A stretch of 64,000 nucleotides of DNA from assembly GCA_964491395.1 (NCBI GenBank), contig CAZBGI010000005.1, forward strand, positions 37,903-101,902, in the 5' to 3' direction. This document shows positions 36,718 through 46,289 of this stretch, one piece after another. The notes under the pieces were generated by a model. That model saw nothing but the letters and a program-made list of their open reading frames with translations. It was not told the origin of the DNA and did not search any database. How positions within the stretch are numbered: the stretch's first letter is position 1; each line of letters begins with the position of its first letter. Made by a program: the position numbers and the translations under genes. This stretch comes from SKVR01 sp964491395 (GTDB lineage Bacteria > Bacteroidota > Bacteroidia > Bacteroidales > UBA7960).

Positions 36718-37903
36718 AATACCTTATCCCCCCAAGGACGGAGGAGCCATTGCAACGCTGAATTTATCCAGAGGCCTTGCTGAACTGGGCCATGAAATCA
36801 CCATCCTGGGGATGAATACTTCCAAGCATTACATCAATATCAACGATATTCCAAAGGAACTGAAGGATTCTATTCGATTCACAGAAGTGCTGGTAGATAC
36901 CGGTTTGAGCATCATTGCCGCTTTAAGGAACCTGTTGTTTTCTGATAAACCCTATAATGCAGAGCGTTTCTTTAATCAAGATTACAAAGAAAAACTTATC
37001 CGCATGCTTCAGGAGCATTCCTATGATATCATTCAACTGGAAGGTTTGTACCTGGCCTATTATATTGATACCATCCGTAAATACAGCAACGCCATCATTT
37101 CACTGCGGGCCCATAATATTGAACACGAGATATGGGAGCGAAATACCATGCAGGAAAAATCACTGCTAAAGAGGATTTATCTCCGGATTCTGGCCCGAAG
37201 GATCCGTAAATTTGAAGTAACAGTTCTCAACCAGTATGACCTGCTCATTCCTATTACGGAAAGAGATGCCGCCCAGTTTACATTGCTGGGCAACAATAAA
37301 CCTTACCGGGTAATACCTGTGGGGTATGATACTTCGCGTCTGCAACCTCAGCCGGGGAAAATCAATTTTCCGACAGTATTTTTTATTGGTACCCTCGATT
37401 GGTTTCCCAACCAGGAAGGACTGGTGTGGTTTATAGAGAAAGTCTGGCCCAGGGTTCTCAGCAATCATCCCCGGCTTACGTTTTACGTGGCAGGCAGAAA
37501 TGCTCCTGAATGGATGGTCAGCACACTCAAAAAAGCCCCCAATGTAAAGTTTTTGGGCGAAATTGACGATGCCCATGCCTATATCAATGAAAATGCCCTG
37601 ATGATTGCTCCGCTGTTTTCAGGTAGCGGTATGCGGGTTAAAATCATCGAGGGAATGGCATTGGGTAAAACCATTGTAACCACTACCATTGGTGCTGAAG
37701 GAATAGGGGTAACACCGGGGGAGAACATTATGATAGAAGACGGGGAAGAAGAATTTGCCAAACGAATGGATGAATTGTTGAATGACAGGGCTCTTTTTGA
37801 TGCTATAGGCAGAAATGCTGTCAGGTTTGTGATGCAAAACTATGATAATCACAGAATATCTGTTTCATTGGCTGAGTTTTATAAAAAACATTTACAGGCA
37901 TGA
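36692..37903 (+). CDS. Glycosyltransferase, GT4-type
   Basis: The 403-residue protein has a GT-B fold: N-terminal MKILQLTNKIPYPPKDGGAI, a linker with PVGYDTSRL, and the C-terminal donor-site motif GSGMRVKIIEGMALGK at about 310-325. This pattern is that of GT4/group 1 transferases (stp1/WcaI-like) that build exopolysaccharide or LPS on the cytoplasmic side. The gene overlaps both neighbours (26 bp upstream, 4 bp downstream). Confidence 0.85.
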   Translation: MKILQLTNKIPYPPKDGGAIATLNLSRGLAELGHEITILGMNTSKHYININDIPKELKDSIRFTEVLVDTGLSIIAALRNLLFSDKPYNAERFFNQDYKEKLIRMLQEHSYDIIQLEGLYLAYYIDTIRKYSNAIISLRAHNIEHEIWERNTMQEKSLLKRIYLRILARRIRKFEVTVLNQYDLLIPITERDAAQFTLLGNNKPYRVIPVGYDTSRLQPQPGKINFPTVFFIGTLDWFPNQEGLVWFIEKVWPRVLSNHPRLTFYVAGRNAPEWMVSTLKKAPNVKFLGEIDDAHAYINENALMIAPLFSGSGMRVKIIEGMALGKTIVTTTIGAEGIGVTPGENIMIEDGEEEFAKRMDELLNDRALFDAIGRNAVRFVMQNYDNHRISVSLAEFYKKHLQA

Positions 37904-39096
37904 TGGACGGTTCCTTCCTTTTTTTCTTTTTAGCAACAGTGTTCTGGCTGAGTGTTGCCTATATTTTTTACACCTATGCTCTGTTTCCGTTTATCCTTCA
38001 GGTGCGCGCCAAAGGAAAAAAGATAAAAGCCGCCACTTTTTCCCTGGAAGAAGACTTGCCCAAAGTGAGCATTCTTATTTCAGCATTCAATGAAGAGGGG
38101 GTGATAGAAAATAAAATCCGCAGTATTTTTCATACACTCTATCCCGTTTCCAAACTGGAAGTATTAATTGGTTCGGACAACTCCACTGACCAAACCAATG
38201 AAATCGTAGAACGATTGTCTGTTGAATTTCCTGCCATCCGGTTCTTTCCGTTTCAGCAGCGCAGGGGGAAAGGCAACGTGGTGAATGAACTCTTTCAAAA
38301 ATCTACGGGGAGCATTCTGATTTTAACAGATGCCAATGTGATGCTGGATGAGAATACAATATTTGAATTGGTAAAATACTTCAGGGATGACAAAATAGGA
38401 TTGGTCGACTCCCGCATGATAAACACCAATATGCACCCCAGTGGTATTTCCTACCAGGAGAAGGCATATATTTCCAGAGAAGTATGGATAAAGCAACATG
38501 AGAGCATTCTCTGGGGAACCATGATGGGGCCTTTTGGTGGATGTTTTGCAATCCGCAGGGATCTTTTTGAACCCGTACCCAAAAATTTTCTTGTTGACGA
38601 TTTTTATATCAATATGAAAGTCCTTGAAAAAGGATATCATTGTATCAACAACCTGGATGCCCGCGTGTATGAAGATATTTCAAACAACCTCTCGGACGAA
38701 TTCCGGCGAAAAGTGCGTATTTCTACCGGCAACTTCCAAAACCTGAGGCAGTTCTCTAATCTGTTGTGGAATCCAACCAAAGGACTGTCTTTTTGTTTTA
38801 TCTCTCACAAGGTAATGCGCTGGACCGGACCCTTTTTTCTATTGCTTGCTTTCTTAAGCAATCTCTGGCTGGCCAGCCTTAGTGCGTTTTATTTTTATTT
38901 TTTTATTTTACACTGCTCTTTGTTTGTACTACCTTTGCTAGACCTAATATTAAGGAGTGCAGGAGTGCATGTAGCAATATTACGTTTTGTTACCCATTTT
39001 TATAGCATGAACCTCGCGCTGCTTGCAGGTTTTTTCAAATCATTAAAAAAAATTGAATCGAATGTTTGGAAACCCACCCAAAGAAATCAGGCCTGA
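37900..39096 (+). CDS. Membrane glycosyltransferase, GT2 family
   Basis: The 398-residue protein has an N-terminal helix (about 5-30), a GT-A domain with ILISAFNEE, GSDNSTDQT, the DxN/DAN element LTDANVML and DDFYINMKV (acid of the acceptor site), and two or three C-terminal helices (about 310-380). It resembles cellulose-synthase-like GT2 processive or membrane transferases. The start ATG overlaps the previous stop by 4 bp. It overlaps ribBA by 35 bp. Confidence 0.85.
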   Translation: MMDGSFLFFFLATVFWLSVAYIFYTYALFPFILQVRAKGKKIKAATFSLEEDLPKVSILISAFNEEGVIENKIRSIFHTLYPVSKLEVLIGSDNSTDQTNEIVERLSVEFPAIRFFPFQQRRGKGNVVNELFQKSTGSILILTDANVMLDENTIFELVKYFRDDKIGLVDSRMINTNMHPSGISYQEKAYISREVWIKQHESILWGTMMGPFGGCFAIRRDLFEPVPKNFLVDDFYINMKVLEKGYHCINNLDARVYEDISNNLSDEFRRKVRISTGNFQNLRQFSNLLWNPTKGLSFCFISHKVMRWTGPFFLLLAFLSNLWLASLSAFYFYFFILHCSLFVLPLLDLILRSAGVHVAILRFVTHFYSMNLALLAGFFKSLKKIESNVWKPTQRNQA

Positions 39097-40297
39097 TGAT
39101 TCTGTATTAGACAGTATTGAGGAGGCTATCGAAGATATAAAAGCCGGAAAGGTTGTTATTGTTGTAGATGATGAAAACAGGGAGAATGAAGGGGATTTTG
39201 TGGCTGCTGCCGAGACCATTACTCCGGAGATTGTCAACTTTATGGCCACTCACGGGAGAGGTCTTATATGCGCTCCCATCACCCGCCAGCGGTGCGATCA
39301 GCTTAATCTTGATTTAATGGTTCCGCACAATACCGCGTTGCATGAAACACCCTTTACCATCTCTGTTGATTTGATTGGTTACGGTTGTACCACTGGTATT
39401 TCTGCCAGCGACAGGGCCAAAACCATCAAAGCGCTGGCCGATAAAAATATCAAACCCGCAGAGCTGGGACGTCCCGGACATATTTTTCCCTTGCGTGCCC
39501 GTGAGGGCGGAGTATTGCAAAGAGCCGGGCATACGGAAGCAGCTATCGACCTGGCAAGGCTGGCCGGACTCGACCCATCAGGAACACTGGTAGAGATTAT
39601 GAATGAGGATGGTACCATGGCTCGTCTGCCAGAATTACTGGATATTGCCCGTAAATTTGATCTGAAAATCATTTCCATTGAAGATCTTATTGCTTATCGG
39701 ATTAAAAATGAAAGCCTGATTTCTCAGGAAATAACCGTTGATTTGCCTACAGAGTGGGGCGATTTTAAAATTACAGCGTTCAAACAAACTACCAATGGCA
39801 AAATTCACCTGGCGCTTACCAAAGGGGTTTGGGATGAGGATGAAGAGGTACTGGTAAGAGTGCATTCTTCCTGTGTGACCGGAGACATTTTTGGCTCATG
39901 TAAATGCGACTGTGGGGGACAACTTCACAAAGCCATGCAAATGGTGGAAGAAGAGGGAAAAGGTATTGTGCTTTACATGAACCAGGAGGGCAGAGGCATA
40001 GGACTTTTGAATAAGCTCAAAGCTTACCATCTCCAGGAAAAAGGGTTGGATACCGTAGAGGCCAATATTGAACTCGGTTTTAAAGCTGATGAAAGGGATT
40101 ATGGCATAGGAGCTCAGATTCTCAGAAGCCTGGGTGTAAAAAAAGTGCGTTTGATTACCAATAATCCCAGCAAAAGAACCGGTTTGTCAGGGTATGGATT
40201 GGAAATAACCGAAAACGTGCCCATCATTGTTCCCATAGGACCTCACTCAAAAGTGTATATGGATACCAAAAAGAATAAAATGGGGCATGTTTTGTAA
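39062..40297 (+). CDS. ribBA: Bifunctional 3,4-dihydroxy-2-butanone-4-phosphate synthase / GTP cyclohydrolase II
   Basis: The 411-residue protein starts both branches of riboflavin synthesis. The N-terminal RibB domain (about 10-205) has DDENRENEGDFV and the substrate motif RAREGGVLQRAGHTEAAIDL; the C-terminal RibA domain (about 215-411) has the zinc motif SSCVTGDIFGSCKCDCGGQL and MNQEGRGIGL. ATG 39062 gives the normal N-terminus; an in-frame TTG at 39053 lies 9 bp upstream. It overlaps the glycosyltransferase gene by 35 bp. This coupling to cell-surface genes looks incidental or regulatory. Confidence 0.94.
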   Translation: MFGNPPKEIRPDDSVLDSIEEAIEDIKAGKVVIVVDDENRENEGDFVAAAETITPEIVNFMATHGRGLICAPITRQRCDQLNLDLMVPHNTALHETPFTISVDLIGYGCTTGISASDRAKTIKALADKNIKPAELGRPGHIFPLRAREGGVLQRAGHTEAAIDLARLAGLDPSGTLVEIMNEDGTMARLPELLDIARKFDLKIISIEDLIAYRIKNESLISQEITVDLPTEWGDFKITAFKQTTNGKIHLALTKGVWDEDEEVLVRVHSSCVTGDIFGSCKCDCGGQLHKAMQMVEEEGKGIVLYMNQEGRGIGLLNKLKAYHLQEKGLDTVEANIELGFKADERDYGIGAQILRSLGVKKVRLITNNPSKRTGLSGYGLEITENVPIIVPIGPHSKVYMDTKKNKMGHVL

Positions 40298-40603
40298 CCC
40301 ATCAGGGTAAAACCAAAACAGGGAAGCCGTGGCTTCCCTGTCTCCCAATTACAATTGTCTCATGCATTCTGAGAACATAATTTCCCCATTATGTACTTTC
40401 GAAAAAAAGATTGCTTCAGTTTGTAAAGAATCTGTTTTACTAGCAGCAATCTTGCTGATTGCCGAAATTATACCCCAAATATAGAACAACATTTTCACCT
40501 GAAAATCACCATTTAGTGAAACATGCTTCTCCCTGAGTGAACCTGTACTATGGCCTAGTAAACTGTTTGTAAGGTGATGGGGAAAGAGCCCGGGGGGGCA
40601 GGA
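40298..40603. other. Convergent intergenic region
   Basis: This 306-bp region lies between ribBA and the propeller kinase gene. It contains the hairpin at 40318-40341 and no coding sequence. The rest is not recognised. Confidence 0.5.
40318..40341. terminator. Strong hairpin after ribBA, no T-tract
   Basis: ACAGGGAAGCC pairs perfectly with GGCTTCCCTGT around a 2-base loop, 21 bp after the stop. No T-run follows, so it may be a transcript-stabilising hairpin or a weak terminator. Confidence 0.5.
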
Positions 40604-43600
40604 TCAGCTCGTCAGAGGAAGGAAAATTTCGACCTTTAATCCCCTTATTTTTCCTTTTCTTTCACGATTTATGCCTGTAACACCAAAATGGCTGAGATTA
40701 TGTTTATTATATGCTTGTGTATAATGTATGATGCGCTCAATGGTGTTCCTGATACCTTTTGGGTGATGGTTTGGTCTGTGTGCAGTTGATTTTATGCCAG
40801 CCCCATTATCACTTATATTTATGTACAATGCGTTGTTTTTTATATGAAATCCAAGGTAGAGAATCTTTTTGCCCTTTTTTGCTGCTAAGCCATGTTTAAA
40901 GGCATTTTCTACAAAGGGTTGTACAATCATAGGGGGGATTTTATAGTTCCCTGATTTCAATTCCTTGCCTATATTGAAACAGGTATATACTGAATTCCCA
41001 AGTCGAAGGTTTTCCAGTCTTACATAACTTCTCAGGTAATCAATTTCTTCTGACAGGGGAATCATTTCTTTTGAGATATTTTCAATGGTTTTGCGAATCA
41101 GAAGAGAAAACTCATTGAGATAGTCCAGGGTGGAGTCCATATCATTGTCAAGCATAAAACTCTGGATAGAACTGAGCACGTTGAATACAAAGTGGGGGTT
41201 CATTTGCGCCTGGACAGATTTAATACGGACACTGTTCATCTTTCGTTCATGTTCCAGTTTCAGGCCTTCAATCCTTCTGATATGCTTACCCCGGTAATAA
41301 TACATCAGCCAAACAGATAAAAACGTAAGTATCACTACTGTGGAGTAAAAATACCAGGTTCTCCACCAGGGCGGAGAAATCTGGAAATTTTGTATAAGAG
41401 GTGTATAAGTATGACCGGTAAAAAGATTCGTTGCTTTTACCTGAAAGGTGTAAGAACCCGGAGACAGGTTGGTAAAGGTTATTTCTTTGGAATGGTTCAT
41501 GGGAGATGGATCCATGCCAAAACCATCGAGATGGTAAGAATACATTACCTTCTCAGGATTGAGTAAATCGTCAGAGGTAGCGTAGCAGAAAGTTAGATTA
41601 TTTTGCCGGTGATTCAGTTTTACCCTGCTGGCAGCGATATTTCTCCAATCTTTTATCTCTTCTGACATTGCCTCCCAATTCACCTCTTTATAATTAATCC
41701 TGAAGTCTTTGAGCTCTACCTCCGGAGGGTGTTCAGCCCGCTTCAACATCTTTTCGGGATCAATGCGAATAAGATTTTCCTGGCCTCCCAACCAGATAAT
41801 ACCTTGCTCATCTTCAATGGCTTTTCGGATGTTATATTCCGGTAATCCCTCCAACTTATTAATGAAGCGGATTTCTGATTCTTCATAATAATATAGTTTA
41901 TTCAAATCAACAAGATTTATCCCCCGGTTGGTCCCTATCCACAATCGGTTTTTCGAATCGTTCAGCAGCCAGAGGATTTCATCTCCTGTAATGCCGTTAT
42001 CCTGGTTGAATGCATGTTTTACAACCAGGGTATCGCTGCCTTCAAGAATAAGAACCCTGCCATCCTGGGTGCCTGTAACCAGGTTTCCCAGTGAATCGAG
42101 GCAAATGGCATTGAGGTTACGGGGCAACCCGGAATCCTCTTCCCCATACCATGTAAACTCATCATCTTTGTATCGGTAAAGCCCGTAGAAAGTACTACTG
42201 AACCAGATTTCATCTTCACGCTTCACCATATGCGTTATATTTGCAGGATCATTCCTGTATTTTTTGATGCTCATGTATTGGGAGTATGATGAACTGTAGA
42301 TGTCTGGAAGAATTCTGAATCCCTCGGAACCTGAAAAGACTTTCCCGTCGGGAAATACATGGAAGACTTCTGCCACCCTTGGGTCTACAAAAAATCGCTG
42401 AAAGCTCAGGGCATCTTTGTCTTTTACGAACAGTGAATTGTTGGTTCCCAGCCAGAGTTTTTGCTCAGCATCAATGTGGATTCCCAGAAATCTTCCTGTG
42501 GGAGGAAATGAGTAATCAGAGTCGGTTTGGTGATCGGGGTAAACAGGAGACTGCAAGAAAAAACGCTTTGAGAGTTTTTGAAACCCGGTTTCAGGTTTAC
42601 CATATATTACCCCATCGTGCGTTGTAAACCATAAATTGTTTTTGTAAATAGCCATATCATATATTTCCAGCTTGTCGGTTCCGAAAAAGGATGCAGGATA
42701 CCTGCTTATTCCTTCGTTGATGAGTTTGTAAAGCCCTTCATCACTGGTAGCCAAAAATATAGTTTCTGTGGTGGGGTCAATAAATACCTGCCAGGCCATC
42801 CTTCCTTTGATGCCCCACTGTGGATTTTCGTATTGTAATTCCTCTCCGTTCCAGGTGTACAAACCGCCGGGTTCTCTCATGTCATAATAACTCCACGTAG
42901 CAATCCACAATACTCCATCGGAGTCTTCCTGTATGTCAAATACCTGTCCCAAATCGTGGAAATCCCTGACCCCCTGGTTGTTAACGATGCGTAGTCCATT
43001 TTTATAAAGCCCGATGACCGTATCTCCCTGGGAGCTGACAAAGCTGGCCGATGAGGAGGCTACATTCAGCGGTGAGTCGGAGGGTAATGATCTTACCTGC
43101 AGGGTATGGGGGTTGAAATGAAAGGCACCGCTGTGAAAAGTATGAAATATTATCCCATCATGGGTTTCAATAAACCCCATGACCAGGAATCGCTGATGAT
43201 CGACAGAGTCGGGGATAAAAGAAAATGTATGGTCATCAAACAGACAGTTAAAACCATTTTGAGTGCCCACCAGCAGGCAATTGAATCGTTGGGAGTAGCT
43301 CAAAACCCTGATGTGGTTACTGGTGATGTCAGGAGTAGTAGTATGGGAAAAATCTTTGCCATTGTATTTCAGCAGTCCGTTACCATAGGTTCCCAGCCAG
43401 AGATTTCCCCGCGGATCTTCTTCGATGGCCCATACTTTTCGCTCTGTAATTTCGGAAGGAAGAGCGAACCGGGTAAAGTTTTGACCGTCGTAAGTGGCCA
43501 ACCCTGCATCGGTACCTATCCACAGGGTATTTCCTGAGTCTTTAAAAAGGGCCCTGATATTGTTGCTGGGCAATCCATCCCTCAGGGTGTATTGCCGGGA

Positions 43601-43672
43601 AGGTTTCAGCTGTCCGAAACAGGAAAGGGTAAGAAGAAGGAGCAAACTGCAAAGCAGCAAATTGACTCTCAT
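40604..43672 (-). CDS. Two-component propeller histidine kinase (LytS type)
   Basis: The 1022-residue protein has a signal peptide (LLCSLLLLLTLSCFG), about fourteen two-component-regulator propeller repeats (about 22-650; patterns such as LWIGTDAGLATYDG, IWLGGQENLIRID), a Y_Y_Y domain (about 680-765), one membrane helix (about 770-790) and a LytS-type kinase domain with the phospho-acceptor in QMNPHFVFNVLSS and the HATPase IKSTAHRPNHHPKGIRN. It would sense an extracellular signal through the propellers, as in Bacteroidota glycan or envelope systems. It is 5 bp downstream of its LytTR regulator gene. Confidence 0.9.
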   Translation of the reverse strand: MRVNLLLCSLLLLLTLSCFGQLKPSRQYTLRDGLPSNNIRALFKDSGNTLWIGTDAGLATYDGQNFTRFALPSEITERKVWAIEEDPRGNLWLGTYGNGLLKYNGKDFSHTTTPDITSNHIRVLSYSQRFNCLLVGTQNGFNCLFDDHTFSFIPDSVDHQRFLVMGFIETHDGIIFHTFHSGAFHFNPHTLQVRSLPSDSPLNVASSSASFVSSQGDTVIGLYKNGLRIVNNQGVRDFHDLGQVFDIQEDSDGVLWIATWSYYDMREPGGLYTWNGEELQYENPQWGIKGRMAWQVFIDPTTETIFLATSDEGLYKLINEGISRYPASFFGTDKLEIYDMAIYKNNLWFTTHDGVIYGKPETGFQKLSKRFFLQSPVYPDHQTDSDYSFPPTGRFLGIHIDAEQKLWLGTNNSLFVKDKDALSFQRFFVDPRVAEVFHVFPDGKVFSGSEGFRILPDIYSSSYSQYMSIKKYRNDPANITHMVKREDEIWFSSTFYGLYRYKDDEFTWYGEEDSGLPRNLNAICLDSLGNLVTGTQDGRVLILEGSDTLVVKHAFNQDNGITGDEILWLLNDSKNRLWIGTNRGINLVDLNKLYYYEESEIRFINKLEGLPEYNIRKAIEDEQGIIWLGGQENLIRIDPEKMLKRAEHPPEVELKDFRINYKEVNWEAMSEEIKDWRNIAASRVKLNHRQNNLTFCYATSDDLLNPEKVMYSYHLDGFGMDPSPMNHSKEITFTNLSPGSYTFQVKATNLFTGHTYTPLIQNFQISPPWWRTWYFYSTVVILTFLSVWLMYYYRGKHIRRIEGLKLEHERKMNSVRIKSVQAQMNPHFVFNVLSSIQSFMLDNDMDSTLDYLNEFSLLIRKTIENISKEMIPLSEEIDYLRSYVRLENLRLGNSVYTCFNIGKELKSGNYKIPPMIVQPFVENAFKHGLAAKKGKKILYLGFHIKNNALYINISDNGAGIKSTAHRPNHHPKGIRNTIERIIHYTQAYNKHNLSHFGVTGINRERKGKIRGLKVEIFLPLTS

Positions 43673-43677
43673 ACTAC

Positions 43678-44430
43678 TCAGTCGTTGGTTAACAAACTGA
43701 CGATGCTTTTGGCTTTGCTACCGGCCACGGGCAGCTGCATGCCGTTTTCAAGCATTACACCTTGTCCTCCGGTTCGTTGAAATGCCTTGATGTAGTTTCT
43801 GTTTACCAGAAAAGATTTGTGGATACGTAAGAACATGTTTTCAGGCAGCAACTCCTCCACAGCTTTTAAGGTTTTGGTAACCAATATAGCTTCATTAAGG
43901 CTGGTATTCAGGGTGGTATAGGAGTTTTCTGCCTGGCAATATACGATGTTGTTCACCTTAACAAACTCTATCCCTGCGTGTGTAGGAAGTGCGATTTTAG
44001 ACTGGGGTTCCGTGGTGTTATTAAGGTGGGATACCAGGGTATCAAGCTGAAATTTGAAATGAGAGTTTTGTTCCTGCTTTTCAATTTTTTTTATCAGCTC
44101 CAACAGCTCAATATGATTGATAGGTTTTAGGAGGTAGTCCAAGGCAGAATGCTTGATGGCGTTGATAGCATATTCCTTGTAGGCAGTGGTTATCACCACT
44201 TTAAAGGATGGGTTTTCAAAATACCGGAATAATTGAAAGCCATTTTCACCGGGCATTTCAATATCCAGAAACACCATGTCGGGCTTGTGTTGGTGGATTA
44301 ATGGCAATGACTCCTCCACGGAGTGGGCCATAAACACTACGCGGATTTTTTTGGGTAAATATTTCTCGATAATTTTTCTCAGGCTGTCAGCAACCCTGGG
44401 TTCATCATCAATTATTCCGGCTGTTATCAT
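43678..44430 (-). CDS. LytTR-family response regulator
   Basis: The 250-residue protein has a receiver with IDDEPRVADS, phospho-acceptor in MVFLDIEMPGENG, and Lys in DYLLKPINH, followed by a LytTR DNA-binding domain (about 145-245; YCQAENSYTTLNT, MFLRIHKSFLVNRNYIK). It is paired with the downstream propeller kinase, 5 bp away and in the same direction, as in other Bacteroidota two-component loci. Targets unknown. Confidence 0.93.
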   Translation of the reverse strand: MITAGIIDDEPRVADSLRKIIEKYLPKKIRVVFMAHSVEESLPLIHQHKPDMVFLDIEMPGENGFQLFRYFENPSFKVVITTAYKEYAINAIKHSALDYLLKPINHIELLELIKKIEKQEQNSHFKFQLDTLVSHLNNTTEPQSKIALPTHAGIEFVKVNNIVYCQAENSYTTLNTSLNEAILVTKTLKAVEELLPENMFLRIHKSFLVNRNYIKAFQRTGGQGVMLENGMQLPVAGSKAKSIVSLLTND

Positions 44431-44560
44431 ATAAGTGTAGGTTTTCTGGTTTATTTCAACAAAAAACGTTTTCTGAATGCTGTAAAAGGATAAGTTGATT
44501 CTGTTCTCTGATTTTGTTTCTGCTAAAGTAAAAGTTTTAAGAATAAACCCTGCATAAAAA

Positions 44561-44568
44561 CAAAAGTA
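44561..44568 (-). promoter_or_regulatory. Possible -7 element for the LytTR-kinase operon
   Basis: On the minus strand TACTTTTG matches TAnnTTTG, 131 bp before the regulator start. No -33 found, so a weak call. Confidence 0.35.
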
Positions 44569-44618
44569 TCCCTCTTTTCCCGGCTTATTTATAATCGTTT
44601 CAGATTGAAACAGTTGTA

Positions 44619-45398
44619 TTATTCTTCAAAAATTGCAGCTTCATAAGTTGCTCCCAGGAAATACAAACCACAACCCGGAACCGAATAACCGGCATTGCTT
44701 CGGTTTTTGCTTTGTACAATGGTATCAAACCGGGCCGGAGAAATTTTCTTTAATCCCACATCGGTAATGGTTCCTACAATGGCTCTTACCATGTTGCGCA
44801 GAAAACGGTTGGCTTCAATATGAAAAATCCATAGATGATCTTTTTGTATCCAACCTGCTTTTTTTACAGTGCACAAATAGTTACTAACCTGGGTGTTGCT
44901 GCGCGAAAAACTCTCAAAGTCTTTATACTGAAGAAGCTTTGCTGAAACTTCCTGCATCAGGTCAAAATCAAGGGGTCTTTCCATAAGCCAGGCTCGATTG
45001 ACCATAAATGGATCTTTTTTGCGGCAAATGATGTAGTGGTAACTTCTTGACAGTGCGCTAAAACGGGCATGTGCGTCGGGTTTTACCGGCTTTATTTTAA
45101 GTATGGAAATGTCGGAGGGGAGAATACGGTTCAGTTTGTACCGCAGGTCCATCTGTTTTATTTGTTCCGGGGAGGCATGCGTGTTAAAGTGAGCTGTATA
45201 CTTTAATGCATGTACACCTGTGTCGGTTCGCCCTGAACCGGTGAGACCTGTATCTTCCTTCAGCAGGGTCGTAAGAGCTCCGGCCAGCATTTGCTGCACG
45301 CTCACAGCATTGGGCTGCACCTGCCAGCCATGATAGGCCGAGCCATCAAAAGTAATATCTATAAAATAACGATGGGATTGCGTAGGGAGACTATCCAT
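44619..45398 (-). CDS. truA: tRNA pseudouridine synthase A
   Basis: The 259-residue enzyme isomerises U38-U40 in tRNA anticodon arms. It has FDGSAYHGWQVQPNAVSVQ, the catalytic GSGRTDTGVHALKYTAHF with the Asp nucleophile, and FLRNMVRAIVGTI. The starting MDSLPTQSHRYFIDITFDG is as usual for Bacteroidota. Confidence 0.95.
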   Translation of the reverse strand: MDSLPTQSHRYFIDITFDGSAYHGWQVQPNAVSVQQMLAGALTTLLKEDTGLTGSGRTDTGVHALKYTAHFNTHASPEQIKQMDLRYKLNRILPSDISILKIKPVKPDAHARFSALSRSYHYIICRKKDPFMVNRAWLMERPLDFDLMQEVSAKLLQYKDFESFSRSNTQVSNYLCTVKKAGWIQKDHLWIFHIEANRFLRNMVRAIVGTITDVGLKKISPARFDTIVQSKNRSNAGYSVPGCGLYFLGATYEAAIFEE

Positions 45399-45459
45399 GT
45401 TCTCATTTGCTTTTAACGATTAGCATTTCTTTATGGCCGGCAACCAGAGCGGCTAATTG

Positions 45460-45467
45460 CAAATTTA
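45460..45467 (-). promoter_or_regulatory. Possible -7 element for truA
   Basis: On the minus strand TAAATTTG matches TAnnTTTG, 62 bp before the start. No -33 at the normal spacing. Confidence 0.4.
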
Positions 45468-45701
45468 CAAAAAGAAAAACCTGACTATACCGGCTCAAAT
45501 ACAGACCCCTGGCTTTTTTTCCGGATTTATTACAGAATAGAATAGGTAAATATGATGTTGTATAATTTTATGTAAAATATAAGTAACACAAAATCAGCGG
45601 AATAAATCTACAATCAAGAAAATTTTATTTATATTGATTCTAAATTAGCCTTGTGATGTAAAATAATTAAAGAAAAAAATACTTAATTAAAAAAGGCTTC
45701 T

Positions 45702-45709
45702 TATATTTG
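45702..45709 (+). promoter_or_regulatory. -7 element upstream of hydrogenase set 1
   Basis: TATATTTG matches TAnnTTTG, 66 bp before the hydC start. There is no TTG -33 at the usual spacing, which is compatible with an activated promoter. Confidence 0.5.
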
Positions 45710-45775
45710 GGGTGTAAAACCAATCAATACCAAACCGTTAATACACATTAAAAAAATCAGAAAGGGATTTTATTT

Positions 45776-46243
45776 ATGACAAATGTTGAAGAATTAGTAA
45801 AAAAAGAGGCAGAAGTTCACGGACGTAACCGTGAGAGCCTGATGCCTATTCTTCAGGCCGTGATACGGTCAGAAAGGTTTCTATCGGAAGAGGCTATGGT
45901 TGCCATTGCCCGTGAGCTGGATATCAGCACGGCAGATGTATACGGTACCGCCTCTTTTTATACTTTCATGGATACCGTGCCCAAGGGCCGGAATATTATC
46001 CGGGTTTGTAAAACCATTACCTGTCATATGAAAGGTAAAGATGCAGTAATTGCTGCTTTAGAAGATTTATTGAAAATAAAACTGGGAGAAAACACCTCCG
46101 ATGGTAAATTCAGCCTTTTGCAGGCCAATTGTCTGGGATGGTGCCACAAAGGCCCGGTTATGCTCGTTAACGACGAAGTCTATCCTGAAGTAACGCCCGA
46201 ATCGGCCGTTGAAGTAATTCAGGAATACCTCAAGCAGAAGTAA
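45776..46243 (+). CDS. NuoE-like [2Fe-2S] subunit of [FeFe] hydrogenase set 1 (HydC)
   Basis: The 155-residue protein has an N-terminal helical region and a thioredoxin-like ferredoxin fold. Its four cluster ligands are visible: Cys78 and Cys83 in RVCKTITC, and Cys119 and Cys123 in NCLGWC. The NuoE family carries electrons between NADH-side and hydrogenase-side subunits of trimeric [FeFe] hydrogenases. It is first in the order C-B-A, 46 bp upstream of the flavoprotein gene. It differs from the second copy at 59184 by a different second pair context and lacks an extra Cys. Confidence 0.9.
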   Translation: MTNVEELVKKEAEVHGRNRESLMPILQAVIRSERFLSEEAMVAIARELDISTADVYGTASFYTFMDTVPKGRNIIRVCKTITCHMKGKDAVIAALEDLLKIKLGENTSDGKFSLLQANCLGWCHKGPVMLVNDEVYPEVTPESAVEVIQEYLKQK

Positions 46244-46289
46244 TTTATAACAATTACTTATTTACTTATTTTTCTAAAGCGTAATTATT

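Larger units (their letters stand above)
45399..45775. other. Intergenic region between truA and hydrogenase set 1
   Basis: AT-rich region of 377 bp. Contains a possible truA -7 element (minus, 45460-45467) and the -7 element at 45702-45709 for hydC. I searched for a Rex-like dyad and found none with the normal 18-bp form. Confidence 0.5.

Noticed and set aside
45559..45662. Rex site before hydrogenase set 1
   Set aside because: TTGTATA and TTGTGAT half-sites occur, but neither has a second half at the right spacing.
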